From Promicromonospora soli (GTDB taxonomy: Bacteria; Actinomycetota; Actinomycetes; Actinomycetales; Cellulomonadaceae), in assembly GCF_014653785.1 (NCBI RefSeq), contig NZ_BNAS01000001.1, positions 1,083,448-1,147,447 on the forward strand: a stretch of 64,000 bases of DNA, in the 5' to 3' direction. Position numbers and translations under genes: made by a program. Shown one piece after another: positions 52,245-63,050 of the stretch; position 1 is the stretch's first letter; each line of letters opens with the position of its first letter. Below the pieces are notes generated by a model. The model was not told the DNA's origin and did not search any database. It saw only the letters and a list, made by a program, of their open reading frames with translations.

Positions 52245-52990
52245 GCCCGGTTCCGACGACGGACGCCGCCCCGCCGGTGCGGTCCCGGCGCGAACGGCTG
52301 CGCGACGAGCTGCGCCGTGAGGTGCTCGCCGCTGCCCGCCACCAGCTTGCCGGGCAGCACGGCCTGAGCAAGCTCACGATGGCCGCCGTAGCGAAGGAGG
52401 TCGGCGTCACGCCGCCCGCGCTGTACCGGCACTTCGAGAACCGGCAGGACGTCATCGCGCAGCTCTGCGTGCTGATCGTCGAGGAGGTGCTGGACATGCT
52501 CAGCGCCGCCGTCGCCCGGCAGGCGCCCGGTGACATCGCCGCGGCCCTGGTTGCCTCCACCCGGACCTCGCTCGACTGGGCGGTCCGCAACCCGGCGGAG
52601 TTCGACCTGGTCATCGGATCGGGCATCCGCTCCGAGCTCGCCGACAGCCGCGCGCTCCAGCGCCGCATGGCCGAGATGGTCGGGGGCCACTACGTGCCGT
52701 TCTTCCGCGACCTGGCGGCGTCGGGAATCGCCTACCCGGCGGACGACGAGATCGACCCGGAGCTGGCCCGGCAGGTACGCGAGTACCGCGACGCCGTGGG
52801 CGGGCACGACCTGCCGCTCGGCGTCGCCCACCTCATGGTGACAAGCTGGCGGCAGGTCTACGGCCTGCAGTGCATGGCTGTGTACGGGCACCAGGAGTTC
52901 GCGTTCGGCGACCACGTGGCGCTCCACGAGGACATGGTCTCCTCGCTGCTGGTGCGGTTCGGCCTGGAGCCGCACCCGACCGTGCGCTGA
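52241..52990 (+). CDS. TetR family transcriptional regulator
   Basis: A 249 aa regulator. The N-terminal HTH is LRREVLAAARHQLAGQHGL then SKLTMAAVAKEVGVTPPALY and RHFENRQDVIAQL, a standard TetR DNA-binding domain. The C-terminal part (about 100-245) resembles the TetR C-terminal regions with WHG-type domains and binds an unknown ligand. GTG 52241 has AAGGAG in front and overlaps the DUF3515 stop. Its target is not evident; autoregulation is possible. Confidence 0.92.
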   Translation: MSPVPTTDAAPPVRSRRERLRDELRREVLAAARHQLAGQHGLSKLTMAAVAKEVGVTPPALYRHFENRQDVIAQLCVLIVEEVLDMLSAAVARQAPGDIAAALVASTRTSLDWAVRNPAEFDLVIGSGIRSELADSRALQRRMAEMVGGHYVPFFRDLAASGIAYPADDEIDPELARQVREYRDAVGGHDLPLGVAHLMVTSWRQVYGLQCMAVYGHQEFAFGDHVALHEDMVSSLLVRFGLEPHPTVR

Positions 52991-53030
52991 GCCGGCGCCA
53001 CGGGCCGGCGCACCCGGATCAGAACCCGGG

Positions 53031-53564
53031 TCAGCGCACCATCGAGTCCTTGCCGGCCTCCATGGTGTGCAGCACGTCGGCGTTCGAGATGAGCTGGATG
53101 CTCCCGTTGTAGGAGATCTTCGGGTTCTTCATCGCCGCGCCCAGCAGCTCCGCGAGCGCCACGAGATGCCTCGAGTCGTGCGCGCAGATGCGGTGCACGT
53201 GCTGGGTGGCGGTGACCATCTGCAGGGCGAAGACCGGGAACTTCCACAGCGGCTTCCAGAACAGTGAGCGCTGCCACACGCGCGCGGCCGGCCACGCGAG
53301 GCCCGCGCAGGCCATGGCGAGGGCCGCCTCCCACGGGACGCCGTCGGCGCCCACGAGCCGGAGCAGCAGGACTATCACGGCGACTATCCCGAACGGGTAG
53401 GCCACCTGGTTCGCCCAGGGGCCGATCGGCTGGGGCTTCGCCACGCCGACCACCTCGACCCGGACGATGTTGCTCAGGGCGAACGTGGTGAACCCGATGG
53501 TGAGCATCCCGTTGGCGATCCGCACCTCACGCACGGCGTACTGGTAGCGCGGCCCGCCCCACAT
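53031..53564 (-). CDS. Small two-helix membrane protein (DUF6232-like)
   Basis: A 177 aa protein that opens WGGPRYQYAVREVRIANGML with a short beta-rich part. Two hydrophobic segments (QVAYPFGIVAVIVLLLRLVG and AALAMACAGLAWPAARVW) come next, then about 70 soluble residues ending DVLHTMEAGKDSMVR. This fits the DUF6232 type of small membrane proteins, though I cannot confirm the family. It lies between the TetR gene (convergent) and ddl, about 90 bp from the latter. Confidence 0.7.
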   Translation of the reverse strand: MWGGPRYQYAVREVRIANGMLTIGFTTFALSNIVRVEVVGVAKPQPIGPWANQVAYPFGIVAVIVLLLRLVGADGVPWEAALAMACAGLAWPAARVWQRSLFWKPLWKFPVFALQMVTATQHVHRICAHDSRHLVALAELLGAAMKNPKISYNGSIQLISNADVLHTMEAGKDSMVR

Positions 53565-53652
53565 CCTGCCTCCTCAGAGCCCTGCAACCCGCCCTGGTCA
53601 GCCTGTCCGGACCAGTCCGTATCGTCGGTAATGAGGTGCAGAGTACAGGCGA

Positions 53653-54828
<1,176 letters not shown>

Positions 54829-54876
54829 CGCGCCCGACCCTACCGGACCTAGGTGACCGGACCTACGGGGCCGGAC

Positions 54877-56475
54877 CTACGGGGCAGCCCTGAGGTCCTT
54901 GCGCAGGATCTTCCCCGACGCCGACTTCGGCACCGCCTCGATGAACTCGACGGAGCGCACCTTCTTGTACGGAGCCACCTGCTCGGCGACGAACGCCATG
55001 ACCTCGTCCTCGGTCAGCGACTCCCCGGCGGCCGGCACGACGAACGCCTTCGGGATCTCGCCGGCCTCCTCGTCGGGCAGGCCGATCACCGCGGCGTCCG
55101 AGATCTTGGGGTGGGACAGCAGCAACGCCTCCAGCTCCGCCGGCGGAACCTGGTAGCCCTTGTACTTGATGAGCTCCTTGAGCCGGTCCACCACGCGGAA
55201 CACGCCGTCGGCGTCGACCGTGACGATGTCGCCCGTGTGCATGAACCCGTCCGGCTCCAGGGTGTCCGCCGTCGCCAGGGGGTTGCCGAGGTAGCCCACC
55301 ATGACGTTCGGCCCGCGGCACAGCAGCTCGCCCGGGCCGGAGACACCCTCGGCCGGCTGCTCGATCTCCGCGCCCGTCGCCGGGTCGACGATCTTCGCCT
55401 CCATCTTGGCCACGAGCAGGCCGACCGTCCCCGCCGAGATGTCCGTCCGGTCGAACGGGATGACGTGCGAGACCGGCGACATCTCGGTCATGCCGTAGCC
55501 CTGCTGCACGCGCACGGCCTCACCGAGCCGGTCGCGGACAGCCTGCGCGAGCTTCTCGCCGAACGGCGCGGCGCCCGACAGGACGGCCCGCACGCTCGAC
55601 ACGTCGTAGGAGTCCACGAGCGGGTGCTTCGCCAGCGCGAGCGCGATGGGCGGCGCCACGAACAGGAACGTCGCGTGGTACTCCTGGATCACCCCGAGGT
55701 ACTGCGCCAGGTCGAACCTCGGGAGCGTCACGAGCTTCGCCCGGGTGCGCAGGGCCAGGTTGAGCAGCACCGTCATGCCGTAGATGTGGAAGAACGGCAG
55801 CACGCACGGCACCACGTCGTCGGGCCCGACGCCGATCGCGAGGGACTGGATCACATTCGCCACGAGGTTGGTGTGCGTCAGCATGACGCCCTTGGGACTG
55901 CCCGTCGTGCCGGACGAGTACGGCAGCACCGCGAGGTGCGTCGCCGGGTCGAACGACACGTCCGGCGCGGGGTGCGGCTCGGCCAGCAGGTCGGCCAGGG
56001 AGGCGTATCCCGGCGCCACGGCCGAGTCGCCGTCGAGCACCACCAGCTGCTCCTGTGCGAGGCCCGCGCCCCTGGCTCCGGCCTCGCCGGCCCCGAGCAG
56101 CGGGGACACGGTGATCATCAGCCGCGCGCCCGAGTCGACCAGCTGCTTGGTGATCTCCGGGGCGCTGGCCAGGGCGTTGACGGTGGTCACGGTGACCCCG
56201 GCCAGCAGCAGGCCGTGGAACACCGTGACGTAGGCGGGGACGTTCGGCGCGTGCAGGGCGACGACGTCGCCGACGCCGAACCCCCGCGCCGCTACCGCGC
56301 CCGCCACCGCGTCGACCTGCGCAAGGAGCGAACGGAACGTCGTCTCCGCCCCGCTGACGCCGTCGACCACCGCCACGCGGTCCAGCTCCTCGTCGGTGAT
56401 CTCGCCGAACAGGTACTCGTAGACGCTGACGGACGGGATCTGCACGTCCGGCAGCGTGCTCCGGATAACCATCAT
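54877..56475 (-). CDS. AMP-forming acyl-CoA ligase, 4-coumarate-CoA-ligase-like
   Basis: A 532 aa adenylating ligase. The phosphate loop is YSSGTTGSPKGVMLTH, the adenine motif is QQGYGMTEMSPVSH, and the hinge/C-terminal block is HTGDIVTVDADGVF with KELIKYKGYQVPPAELE and the catalytic Lys in SASGKILRKDLR. This close set of motifs is that of the 4-coumarate/CoA ligase group, but activity on other aryl or fatty acids is possible. It is followed by the leftward ddl gene, 48 bp away, and preceded by the aldehyde dehydrogenase gene, 97 bp upstream. Confidence 0.9.
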   Translation of the reverse strand: MMVIRSTLPDVQIPSVSVYEYLFGEITDEELDRVAVVDGVSGAETTFRSLLAQVDAVAGAVAARGFGVGDVVALHAPNVPAYVTVFHGLLLAGVTVTTVNALASAPEITKQLVDSGARLMITVSPLLGAGEAGARGAGLAQEQLVVLDGDSAVAPGYASLADLLAEPHPAPDVSFDPATHLAVLPYSSGTTGSPKGVMLTHTNLVANVIQSLAIGVGPDDVVPCVLPFFHIYGMTVLLNLALRTRAKLVTLPRFDLAQYLGVIQEYHATFLFVAPPIALALAKHPLVDSYDVSSVRAVLSGAAPFGEKLAQAVRDRLGEAVRVQQGYGMTEMSPVSHVIPFDRTDISAGTVGLLVAKMEAKIVDPATGAEIEQPAEGVSGPGELLCRGPNVMVGYLGNPLATADTLEPDGFMHTGDIVTVDADGVFRVVDRLKELIKYKGYQVPPAELEALLLSHPKISDAAVIGLPDEEAGEIPKAFVVPAAGESLTEDEVMAFVAEQVAPYKKVRSVEFIEAVPKSASGKILRKDLRAAP

Positions 56476-56572
56476 TGGTCTCCTTCGTCTCGGTCGTCGG
56501 GCCCCCGTTGGCCCGGCGCGGTCGCCGGACCACGTGGGTACGGCGGAAGAGCATTGGCGTCAGGCCGCGTGG

Positions 56573-58276
56573 CTACGCACGGAACGCGGCGAGCAGGACC
56601 GGCACCAGCCTGCCCCACGACGACGACACCGCGTACCGGGTCAGCCGGCGGCCCGTGTCCGTCACGCTCCGCGAGCCACTGAACCACGGCGGCTTCGGGA
56701 AGAGCGTGAGCTCGCCGTGCAGCACGCTGCGCGGGAACGGACGGAACGGCCCGGTCAGGACGGTGCGCTCCGGCCCGGACAGCAGGTACCCGTTGTGCAC
56801 GACGTCGATCCCGGAGCCGACGTCGGCCACCGTGTGCCCGGGGAACGCGCCCCACGTGGCACCCGGCAGGAGGAAGCTCACGCCCGTCCACGCGTTGATC
56901 GCGATGCTGCCGTAGCGCAGGTCGGCGATCGCGGCGTCGAACGCGGTGCCCATCGCCCTGCGGTCCTCGGGCCGCACCACCACGTTGGCGCCCAGGGTCC
57001 CGTACAGGGAGTCGTTGGCGAAGCGGACGGCGGCGCGCAGGAACTCCGCGCCCTGGCCCGGCAGCTGCGTCCACGCCAGCACGGGTGCGAAGTACTCGTC
57101 GGTGCAGGCCGGGTCGCCCGCGGCGACCTCCATCAGGATCCTGCCGCTCACGTGCTCGGCGTCGGGGTGCGCCTGGTCCGCCCGCACTACCTTGGCGTCG
57201 GTGCCCGGGTACCACGGGTCGCGGGCCGGCATCTGCGCCAGGGCGCGGCGCAGCTCGTCGAGGAACGCGTCCTTCTGGGCCCAGCCCGCCGACAGCACGA
57301 CCACCTGGCCGGCGATGCAGTTGTGGCCCGCGTTGTGCAGGCGCATGGAGACCAGGTGCTCGGCCTGGAACCGCAGGTCGGCGGCGCTCCACCGGCCGGG
57401 AACCACGATCATGGGCGCGACGCCGCCCAGCTCGCTGCTGATCGGCACCCGCAGCCTGGGGTCGTTGGCTGCCCGACGCCGCTCGGCCGCCTCGCCGGTG
57501 CCCCAGACGATGGCGTCATGGGTAACCGCGGAGCCGGTGATGTGCACCTTGTCGATCCCGCTGTGCCGCGTGAGGTAGGCGCCGGCGGCGCCGTCCCCGT
57601 TGACGATCCGGACCACACCGGCCTCGACGAGGGGCGCGAGCGCCTTGCGGTACACCCCGAGCAGGCCGGCGAACGTGGGGTTGAGCTTCACGAGGGAGGC
57701 GCGGTTGTGCGCCACGAGCTCGTAGAACGCGTCGAGCGGCGCGATCGACGAGATGTTGCCGGCGCCCAGCACGAGCCCGACGCCGCCGTACCGGCCCACC
57801 TTGCCTGCGCCCAGACCCGCCTCGCCGCGCACCTGCTGCTCGGTCACGCCCGGCGGCATCCAGACCTCGGCCTGGAAGCCGTTGAACAGCACCCATTCCT
57901 TGGCCGTGCGGGGCAGCACCCGCACCGCCACGCGGTCGCCCGGCGCGGCGACGACGTCGAGCCCTTCAACCGGCGACCTGCCCGCTGCGAGCGCCTCGTA
58001 GGACTGCGCGTAGGTGGCCGCGCTCTCCAGAGCGCCGTACGGCCCGGTCATCCACTCCTCGCCCGCGTACGGCGCTGACGGCGAGACGTGCTTGGCCTCG
58101 GCGGCGGCCGTCGCCCACTCCTCGGCGACCTCCGCGATCGACGCGTGGACCCTCCGGAACAGCGCCCCCCTGCCCGCGACGGGCAGCTGCGCCCATCGCT
58201 CCGCGCCTACCTTGAGCTCCTCGACCGCCCGGTCGAGCTCACGCTCCGTGGTGGCTTGCGTGTCCGTCACGCTCAT
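56573..58276 (-). CDS. Aldehyde dehydrogenase family protein
   Basis: A 567 aa enzyme, longer than the usual 480-500. It has the active-site Glu in ISSELGGVAPMIV and the nucleophilic Cys in NAGHNCIAGQVVV; the NAD-binding segment VGLVLGAGNISSIAPLD and a substrate-channel region of unusual sequence are seen. It probably oxidises an aldehyde to an acid that the downstream CoA ligase could activate. The extra length is mainly in the N-terminal 150 residues. It is divergent from the PucR gene with about 185 bp between them. Confidence 0.85.
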   Translation of the reverse strand: MSVTDTQATTERELDRAVEELKVGAERWAQLPVAGRGALFRRVHASIAEVAEEWATAAAEAKHVSPSAPYAGEEWMTGPYGALESAATYAQSYEALAAGRSPVEGLDVVAAPGDRVAVRVLPRTAKEWVLFNGFQAEVWMPPGVTEQQVRGEAGLGAGKVGRYGGVGLVLGAGNISSIAPLDAFYELVAHNRASLVKLNPTFAGLLGVYRKALAPLVEAGVVRIVNGDGAAGAYLTRHSGIDKVHITGSAVTHDAIVWGTGEAAERRRAANDPRLRVPISSELGGVAPMIVVPGRWSAADLRFQAEHLVSMRLHNAGHNCIAGQVVVLSAGWAQKDAFLDELRRALAQMPARDPWYPGTDAKVVRADQAHPDAEHVSGRILMEVAAGDPACTDEYFAPVLAWTQLPGQGAEFLRAAVRFANDSLYGTLGANVVVRPEDRRAMGTAFDAAIADLRYGSIAINAWTGVSFLLPGATWGAFPGHTVADVGSGIDVVHNGYLLSGPERTVLTGPFRPFPRSVLHGELTLFPKPPWFSGSRSVTDTGRRLTRYAVSSSWGRLVPVLLAAFRA

Positions 58277-58461
58277 CAGCTGTCCCCTTCGACCGCGTTA
58301 CGTTCGACCGCCACATCGGCTGTCACTGACCGGCACTCCAATAGCCCGGGGGCCAGCCTAGGGGCCCGGACCGGTCCGGGGCGAGACCCAGTCGCTGTGA
58401 CCTGCGGTTTCCGTTTCGATCTTCAGTGCACAACGGTCCGGCCGCGGTTAGGCTGCCTGGC
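58277..58461. promoter_or_regulatory. Divergent gap, aldehyde dehydrogenase / PucR
   Basis: This 185 bp gap should carry both promoters and probably the binding site of the PucR regulator. I see no convincing dyad or hexamer pair in it. Confidence 0.3.
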
Positions 58462-59805
58462 ATGTCGGACATCGCCATGACTGGGCGTCATGACCTCCGC
58501 GATGCGCTGGACCTGCTGAGCGAGCAGGTCGCCGACGGGATCCTGCACGCCGAGCCGGTCTACCGCGAGACACGGCTCCCGGCCGCCGTCGTGCAGCCGC
58601 TGGTCCGGGCCAACCTCGCGGAGATCCTCGCCGCGCTCGCCGGTGAGACCTCGTCGCTCGCGCCCGCCCGGGAGACCGGACGGGTCACGGCCGCCGAGGG
58701 CATGCCGCTGGACCTCTTGCAGCATGCGTACCGGCTGGCCGGCCTGCGCATCTGGGACGAGCTCGCCCGGCGGCTGCGCGACCAGACCGACACCACCGCC
58801 CTGCTGCGCGCCTCCTCGCTGGTCTGGGCAGCTATCGAACGTTCGTCGAACGTCGCGGTGCAGACCCACCTGGAGGCGGCCGCCGGCCTCGGCGAGAACA
58901 TGGCCCGCACCGAGCTGCTGCGCGGGGTCCTGACCGGGGCCGTGCACGACCTCGAGACCGCGCGGCGCGCGCTCGGCCTGCCCGCCGACGTGATGCTGGT
59001 CGTCGCGGTCACGGCGCCCGGCATGCCGCCGGTCCCGGCGGCCGGCACGCCCCGGGTCCCGGCGGCAGTCCCGCGCGAGGTCGGCGTCGGGCCGGTCGGC
59101 GTCGGCGTCGGGCCGCCGAGAGCAGGCGGGGCTGATACGAATCCGGCTGATACGAATCCGCCGGACATGGACTCGCAACGCGCAGACCTCGTGCGGGTGA
59201 CCACGCGCTGGCTGACCCACGAGGGCGAACGGCTGACGCTCGTGGCGGCGCCCACCTCGGAGGACGCCCACGACACCCTGGCCGGCCTTGCCGTGCACGC
59301 CCGGACCGGCGCGAGCCGCCCGTTCACGAGCCTCGCCGACGCGCCCACCGCTCTCACCCAGGCGCGCGTAGCGGTGCGGTCCCTGACGCCGGGCCAGGTC
59401 GGGCTCTCCCGTTACGGCGACCGTCCGCTGGACGCCCTGCTGGTGGCCGACGGCGAGCGCGCCGCCGAGCTCGCCACCGCCGTCCTCAGCGGGCTCAAGG
59501 ACCGCGATCCCCGGGACCTCGAGCTGCTGCTCGGGACGATCGAGGCGTGGTTCGAGCACGGCGGGTCGGGCACCCGGGCGGCCGCGGCGCTGCACTGCCA
59601 CCGGAACACGGTGCTGAACCGGCTGGCGCGCATCGCCGAGCTGACGGGCCGCGACGTCAACGATCCGCGTGCCGCCGCCGAGCTGTACGTGGCCGTGCGC
59701 GCCCGGCGGCTCCAGCCCGCCGTACTGCCCCCCGCGCTCCCGGCCATCCCCACCGTCACACCGTCCGCCGCGCACCTTGCCCATCGGCATCCGTCGCGGG
59801 GTTAG
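58462..59805 (+). CDS. PucR family transcriptional regulator (CdaR/PucR HTH)
   Basis: A 447 aa regulator. The C-terminal HTH is clear: [23 protein letters not shown] then [19 protein letters not shown]. The middle has a GGDEF-like domain (about 175-340), with an Ala/Gly-rich loop and a doubled ADTNP segment at about 224-234. The N-terminal part contains [19 protein letters not shown] [14 protein letters not shown], seen in this family. It is likely to control the divergent aldehyde dehydrogenase / CoA ligase genes and perhaps the acyl-CoA dehydrogenase that follows 9 bp later. ATG 58462 is chosen. Confidence 0.9.
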   Translation: MSDIAMTGRHDLRDALDLLSEQVADGILHAEPVYRETRLPAAVVQPLVRANLAEILAALAGETSSLAPARETGRVTAAEGMPLDLLQHAYRLAGLRIWDELARRLRDQTDTTALLRASSLVWAAIERSSNVAVQTHLEAAAGLGENMARTELLRGVLTGAVHDLETARRALGLPADVMLVVAVTAPGMPPVPAAGTPRVPAAVPREVGVGPVGVGVGPPRAGGADTNPADTNPPDMDSQRADLVRVTTRWLTHEGERLTLVAAPTSEDAHDTLAGLAVHARTGASRPFTSLADAPTALTQARVAVRSLTPGQVGLSRYGDRPLDALLVADGERAAELATAVLSGLKDRDPRDLELLLGTIEAWFEHGGSGTRAAAALHCHRNTVLNRLARIAELTGRDVNDPRAAAELYVAVRARRLQPAVLPPALPAIPTVTPSAAHLAHRHPSRG

Positions 59806-59814
59806 CCTCAGGGC

Positions 59815-60981
59815 GTGACCCACCTCCTGTCCGACAGTCTGCTCGCAGGCCTGCGCGAGCGCGCCGCCGACTACGACCGCGACAACGCCTTCTTCGCCGA
59901 GGACCTGGCCGACCTCCAGGCCGTCGGCTACCTCCGCGCCATGGTCCCCACGGCCCTCGGGGGTGCCGGCCTCACGCTGCGGGAGACCGCCCACGAGCAG
60001 GCCCGGCTGTCCGCACACGCGCCGGCGACGGCGCTGGCGGTGAACATGCACCACGTGTGGGTCGCCGTGGCTCGCTACCTGCACGACCGCGGGGACACGT
60101 CGCTGGACTGGCTGCTCTCGGAGGTGGTTTCGGGCGAGGTGTTCGGCTTCGGCTACTCGGAGCCGGGCAACGACCTGGTGCTGCTCGGCTCGCGCACGGA
60201 GGCGCGGCCCGACGGCTCCGGCGGGTACTCGTTCCACGGCCGCAAGATCTTCACGTCCAACTCCCCCGCCTGGACGAGGCTGGGCGTGCTGGGCCTCGAA
60301 TCGTCCGGCGGCAAGGACGGCGAGCCCCGGCTCGTGCACGCCTTCGTCACGCGCGAGGGCGGCGGGTTCGAGATCCTCGACGACTGGGACACGATCGGCA
60401 TGCGCGCCTCCCAGTCGCGGTCCACGGTGCTCGACGGCGCCCACGCGCCCGCCGACCGAGTCGTGCGCCTGCTGCCGCCCGGGCCGTCGCTGGACCCGTA
60501 TGTCCTGGGGATCTTCACGTCGTTCGAGGTGCTGCTCGCCTCGGTGTACGCCGGGATCGCGGACCGCGCGCTGGAGCTCGCGGTCGAGGCCGCGGAACGC
60601 CGCACGTCGATGAAGACCGGCAAGACCTACGCGCAGGACACCGACGTGCGGCGCCGAATCGCCGACATGGCGCTGGCGCAGGACAGCGTCTGGCTCCAGA
60701 TCGACGGGATCACACGGGACCTCGACGCGTCGGCGTCGGACCCCACGCTGGACCGTGGGGCGGGCTGGTTCCGGGCGACCGCCGGGCTCAAGGTGCGAGT
60801 CACCGAGGCGGCACGGGAGGTCGTGGACCAGGCGGTCCGCGTGTCGGGCGGCTCGACCTACTTCAACCGGTCCGAGCTGGGCCGTCTTTACCGGGACGTG
60901 CTCGCGGGGATCTTCCACCCGTCCAGCGACGACGCTGCCCACGCGACCGTGGCGCAGTCCCTTCTGGGTCCTCTGGAGTAG
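59815..60981 (+). CDS. Acyl-CoA dehydrogenase family protein
   Basis: A 388 aa flavoprotein. FGFGYSEPGNDLV matches the FAD/acyl-binding motif, and the C-terminal REVVDQAVRVSGGSTYFN with LGRLYRDVLAGIFHPSS matches the FAD-binding C-terminal helical domain. A clear catalytic Glu at the usual position was not placed by eye, so the enzyme may belong to a divergent group acting on other substrates. The start is GTG 59815, 9 bp after the PucR stop, so they are probably co-transcribed. It fits a fatty- or aryl-acid catabolic set with the CoA ligase. Confidence 0.9.
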   Translation: MTHLLSDSLLAGLRERAADYDRDNAFFAEDLADLQAVGYLRAMVPTALGGAGLTLRETAHEQARLSAHAPATALAVNMHHVWVAVARYLHDRGDTSLDWLLSEVVSGEVFGFGYSEPGNDLVLLGSRTEARPDGSGGYSFHGRKIFTSNSPAWTRLGVLGLESSGGKDGEPRLVHAFVTREGGGFEILDDWDTIGMRASQSRSTVLDGAHAPADRVVRLLPPGPSLDPYVLGIFTSFEVLLASVYAGIADRALELAVEAAERRTSMKTGKTYAQDTDVRRRIADMALAQDSVWLQIDGITRDLDASASDPTLDRGAGWFRATAGLKVRVTEAAREVVDQAVRVSGGSTYFNRSELGRLYRDVLAGIFHPSSDDAAHATVAQSLLGPLE

Positions 60982-61003
60982 CCCTGCTAGCGAGCCAAAA
61001 CAG

Positions 61004-61080
61004 TACGACCATCATCTAATTTCTGGAAAGCCTTGCCCCGGAGACTGCCGTCCTCCTATTGTCGTACGAACGTAATCTAA
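61004..61080. promoter_or_regulatory. Directly repeated motif upstream of the SDR gene
   Basis: TACGACCATCATCTAAT at 61004-61020 and TACGAACGTAATCTAA at 61065-61080 are direct repeats 61 bp apart (about 12 of 16 positions shared). The second copy includes the dyad TCGTACGA. The stretch is AT-richer than its surroundings. It is a candidate regulator-binding pair or a promoter for the SDR-propeller-esterase operon. Confidence 0.45.
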
Positions 61081-61097
61081 ACCTGGAGGAGATCGTG

Positions 61098-61913
61098 ATG
61101 GCAGGAACTGGGCAGATCGCGCTGGTAACGGGCGCCACGTCAGGCATCGGCAAGGCGGCAGCGACCGCACTGGCCGCCGCGGGCTTCGAGGTGATCGGAA
61201 CCGGCCGCAACACCGCGCACCTCACACCGCCCGCCGGGGTCACCTACCTCGACCTCGACGTGACCAGCGACGAATCGGTCGCCTCAGCCATCAAGCAGGT
61301 GATCGACCGGTTCGGCCGCGTCGACGTCCTGGTCAACAACGCCGGCGTCGGCTCAACCGGCGCAGGCGAGGAGTTCTCGATCACCCAGACGCAGGACATC
61401 TTCGACATCAACGTCTACGGCGTCATGCGGACGACCAAGGCCGTCCTACCGCACATGCGGGCGCAAGGACGCGGACGAATCATCAACGTCTCGTCCCTCA
61501 GCGGGTTCGTCCCCAGCCCGTTCATGTCCGTCTACGTGGCCACCAAGCATGCGGTCGAGGGCTACTCCCAGTCGCTGGACCACGAGGTCCGCGAGCACGG
61601 CGTCCGGGTCCTGCTCGTCGAACCCGGCCCGATCAACACTCCGTTCGCAGGCCACAGCGTGGAGGCCGACACCCCCATGCCGCTCTACGCGGCGGGACGG
61701 CGCAACTACGACGAGCTGCTGGCGAAGAACCTCACCAGCGGTGACGACCCCGCCGTCGTCGCCAAGGTGATCGTCGGGGCGGCCACCGACCGGAACCCGA
61801 AGCTGCGGCGCACCGCCGGTTCGACCGCCCGGGCCATCAACGCGGTGTACCGCGTCGCCCCGGCCCGGATCTTCGACCGCGTCATCCGCAGGTTCAACCG
61901 GATGCCGAGCTGA
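61098..61913 (+). CDS. Short-chain dehydrogenase/reductase (SDR)
   Basis: A 271 aa classical SDR. The cofactor motif is VTGATSGIGKAAATAL, followed by the NNAGVGS segment, the catalytic Ser in INVSSLSGFVPS and the Tyr-Lys pair in YVATKHAVEGYS. The overall set is a complete active site. ATG 61098 lies just after CTGGAGGAGATC; an upstream in-frame start at 61059 is less likely. It is the first gene of a likely operon with the secreted propeller (55 bp gap) and the esterase. The cofactor and substrate are unknown. Confidence 0.92.
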   Translation: MAGTGQIALVTGATSGIGKAAATALAAAGFEVIGTGRNTAHLTPPAGVTYLDLDVTSDESVASAIKQVIDRFGRVDVLVNNAGVGSTGAGEEFSITQTQDIFDINVYGVMRTTKAVLPHMRAQGRGRIINVSSLSGFVPSPFMSVYVATKHAVEGYSQSLDHEVREHGVRVLLVEPGPINTPFAGHSVEADTPMPLYAAGRRNYDELLAKNLTSGDDPAVVAKVIVGAATDRNPKLRRTAGSTARAINAVYRVAPARIFDRVIRRFNRMPS

Positions 61914-61968
61914 CACCAGCTGCCGAAAGTCCATCGACCAGTCATTCGCAGATCTCTTGAGGAGAGTC

Positions 61969-63048
61969 ATGCAGCATCAAGGCCAGCAGACGGCCCCCCG
62001 CCGCGCATCGAGCGCAAGACGCCTTCTGCAGAGGAACATCGGAATCGCCCTGGCGGTCGCCGCGACGGCGGCCGTCCTCGCGGCGCCGTCCGCGTCCGCA
62101 GGGACGGGACACCCGTATCCCGGACCCGTCGTCACCGACGTGAAGACCGCGGCGACGTTCGACTACGCCGCAGGCGAGATCCCCGAGAACATCACCGTCA
62201 ACCCCGACGGCTCAGTGACCCTGTCGCTGCTCGGCAGCTGCGCGGTGTGCGAGCGCACCCACGCGCCGCAGCTGATGCGGATCTCCGCGTCCGGACAGCG
62301 CACGGTGCTCGCCACCGGGCAGGTGGGCGAGGCGATCAGCGGCAACACCCGCGGCGATGACGGCACCGTCTACTACAGCGTGTTCGCCCCGGGCAACGCT
62401 GCCAGGAACGGCGTGTACGCGCTGCGTCTGGACGGCACCTCACAGCGGATCGCCGCGCTGCCCGTAGGCGCGGGCCCCAACGGGCTGGCCATCGACCCGG
62501 CCGGGGACACCCTCTACATCGCCGACAGCTTCCAGGCCACCATCTGGTCCGTCCCGGTCTCCGGCGGACCGGTGACCTCGTGGCTGACCGACGCTGCGCT
62601 CGCACCCGTGCCGACCGAAGCCCTGCCGATCGGCGCCAACGGGCTCAGGTTCCACAACGGCGCACTGTGGGTCAGCAACTTCAACCAGGGAACACTGCTG
62701 AAGGTACCGGTCACCCCCGCCGGCGCTGCCGGTCCCATCCGCCTTGTCGCGGGCGGCCTGCCCAACATCGACGATCTCAGCTTCCTGACCCCCTGGTCCG
62801 ATGTGGTGTTCGTGGCGCAGAACGGCTCCTCCTCGCAGAACGGCCCGGACAGGATCGTGGTGGTCTACCCGGACGGCACCTACAAGCCAGTCCTGACCAG
62901 CGCGGACGGTCTCGCCTCACCCTCCGCCACCGCGGTTCGCGGCAATCGGTTGTACATCACCGACGGCGGGGTCCCCGAGCCCCACGACGCGAAGTTGCAG
63001 ACCGGGAAGATCAACATCACGGCTCTCCTTGCCGGGGCGGCGCACTGA
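61969..63048 (+). CDS. Secreted SMP-30/gluconolactonase-like beta-propeller protein
   Basis: A 359 aa exported protein with an N-terminal signal peptide (RRLLQRNIGIALAVAATAAV, cleavage near SASAGTGH). After that repeated blade-like segments such as GPNGLAIDPAGDTLYIADS and GANGLRFHNGALWVSNFNQG suggest a six-bladed SMP-30/lactonase-type propeller. Many of these hydrolyse lactones; the metal ligands could not be assigned with certainty. ATG 61969 has TTGAGGAGAGTC just before it. The following esterase starts 2 bp after this stop, so they are coupled. Confidence 0.82.
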   Translation: MQHQGQQTAPRRASSARRLLQRNIGIALAVAATAAVLAAPSASAGTGHPYPGPVVTDVKTAATFDYAAGEIPENITVNPDGSVTLSLLGSCAVCERTHAPQLMRISASGQRTVLATGQVGEAISGNTRGDDGTVYYSVFAPGNAARNGVYALRLDGTSQRIAALPVGAGPNGLAIDPAGDTLYIADSFQATIWSVPVSGGPVTSWLTDAALAPVPTEALPIGANGLRFHNGALWVSNFNQGTLLKVPVTPAGAAGPIRLVAGGLPNIDDLSFLTPWSDVVFVAQNGSSSQNGPDRIVVVYPDGTYKPVLTSADGLASPSATAVRGNRLYITDGGVPEPHDAKLQTGKINITALLAGAAH

Positions 63049-63050
63049 CG

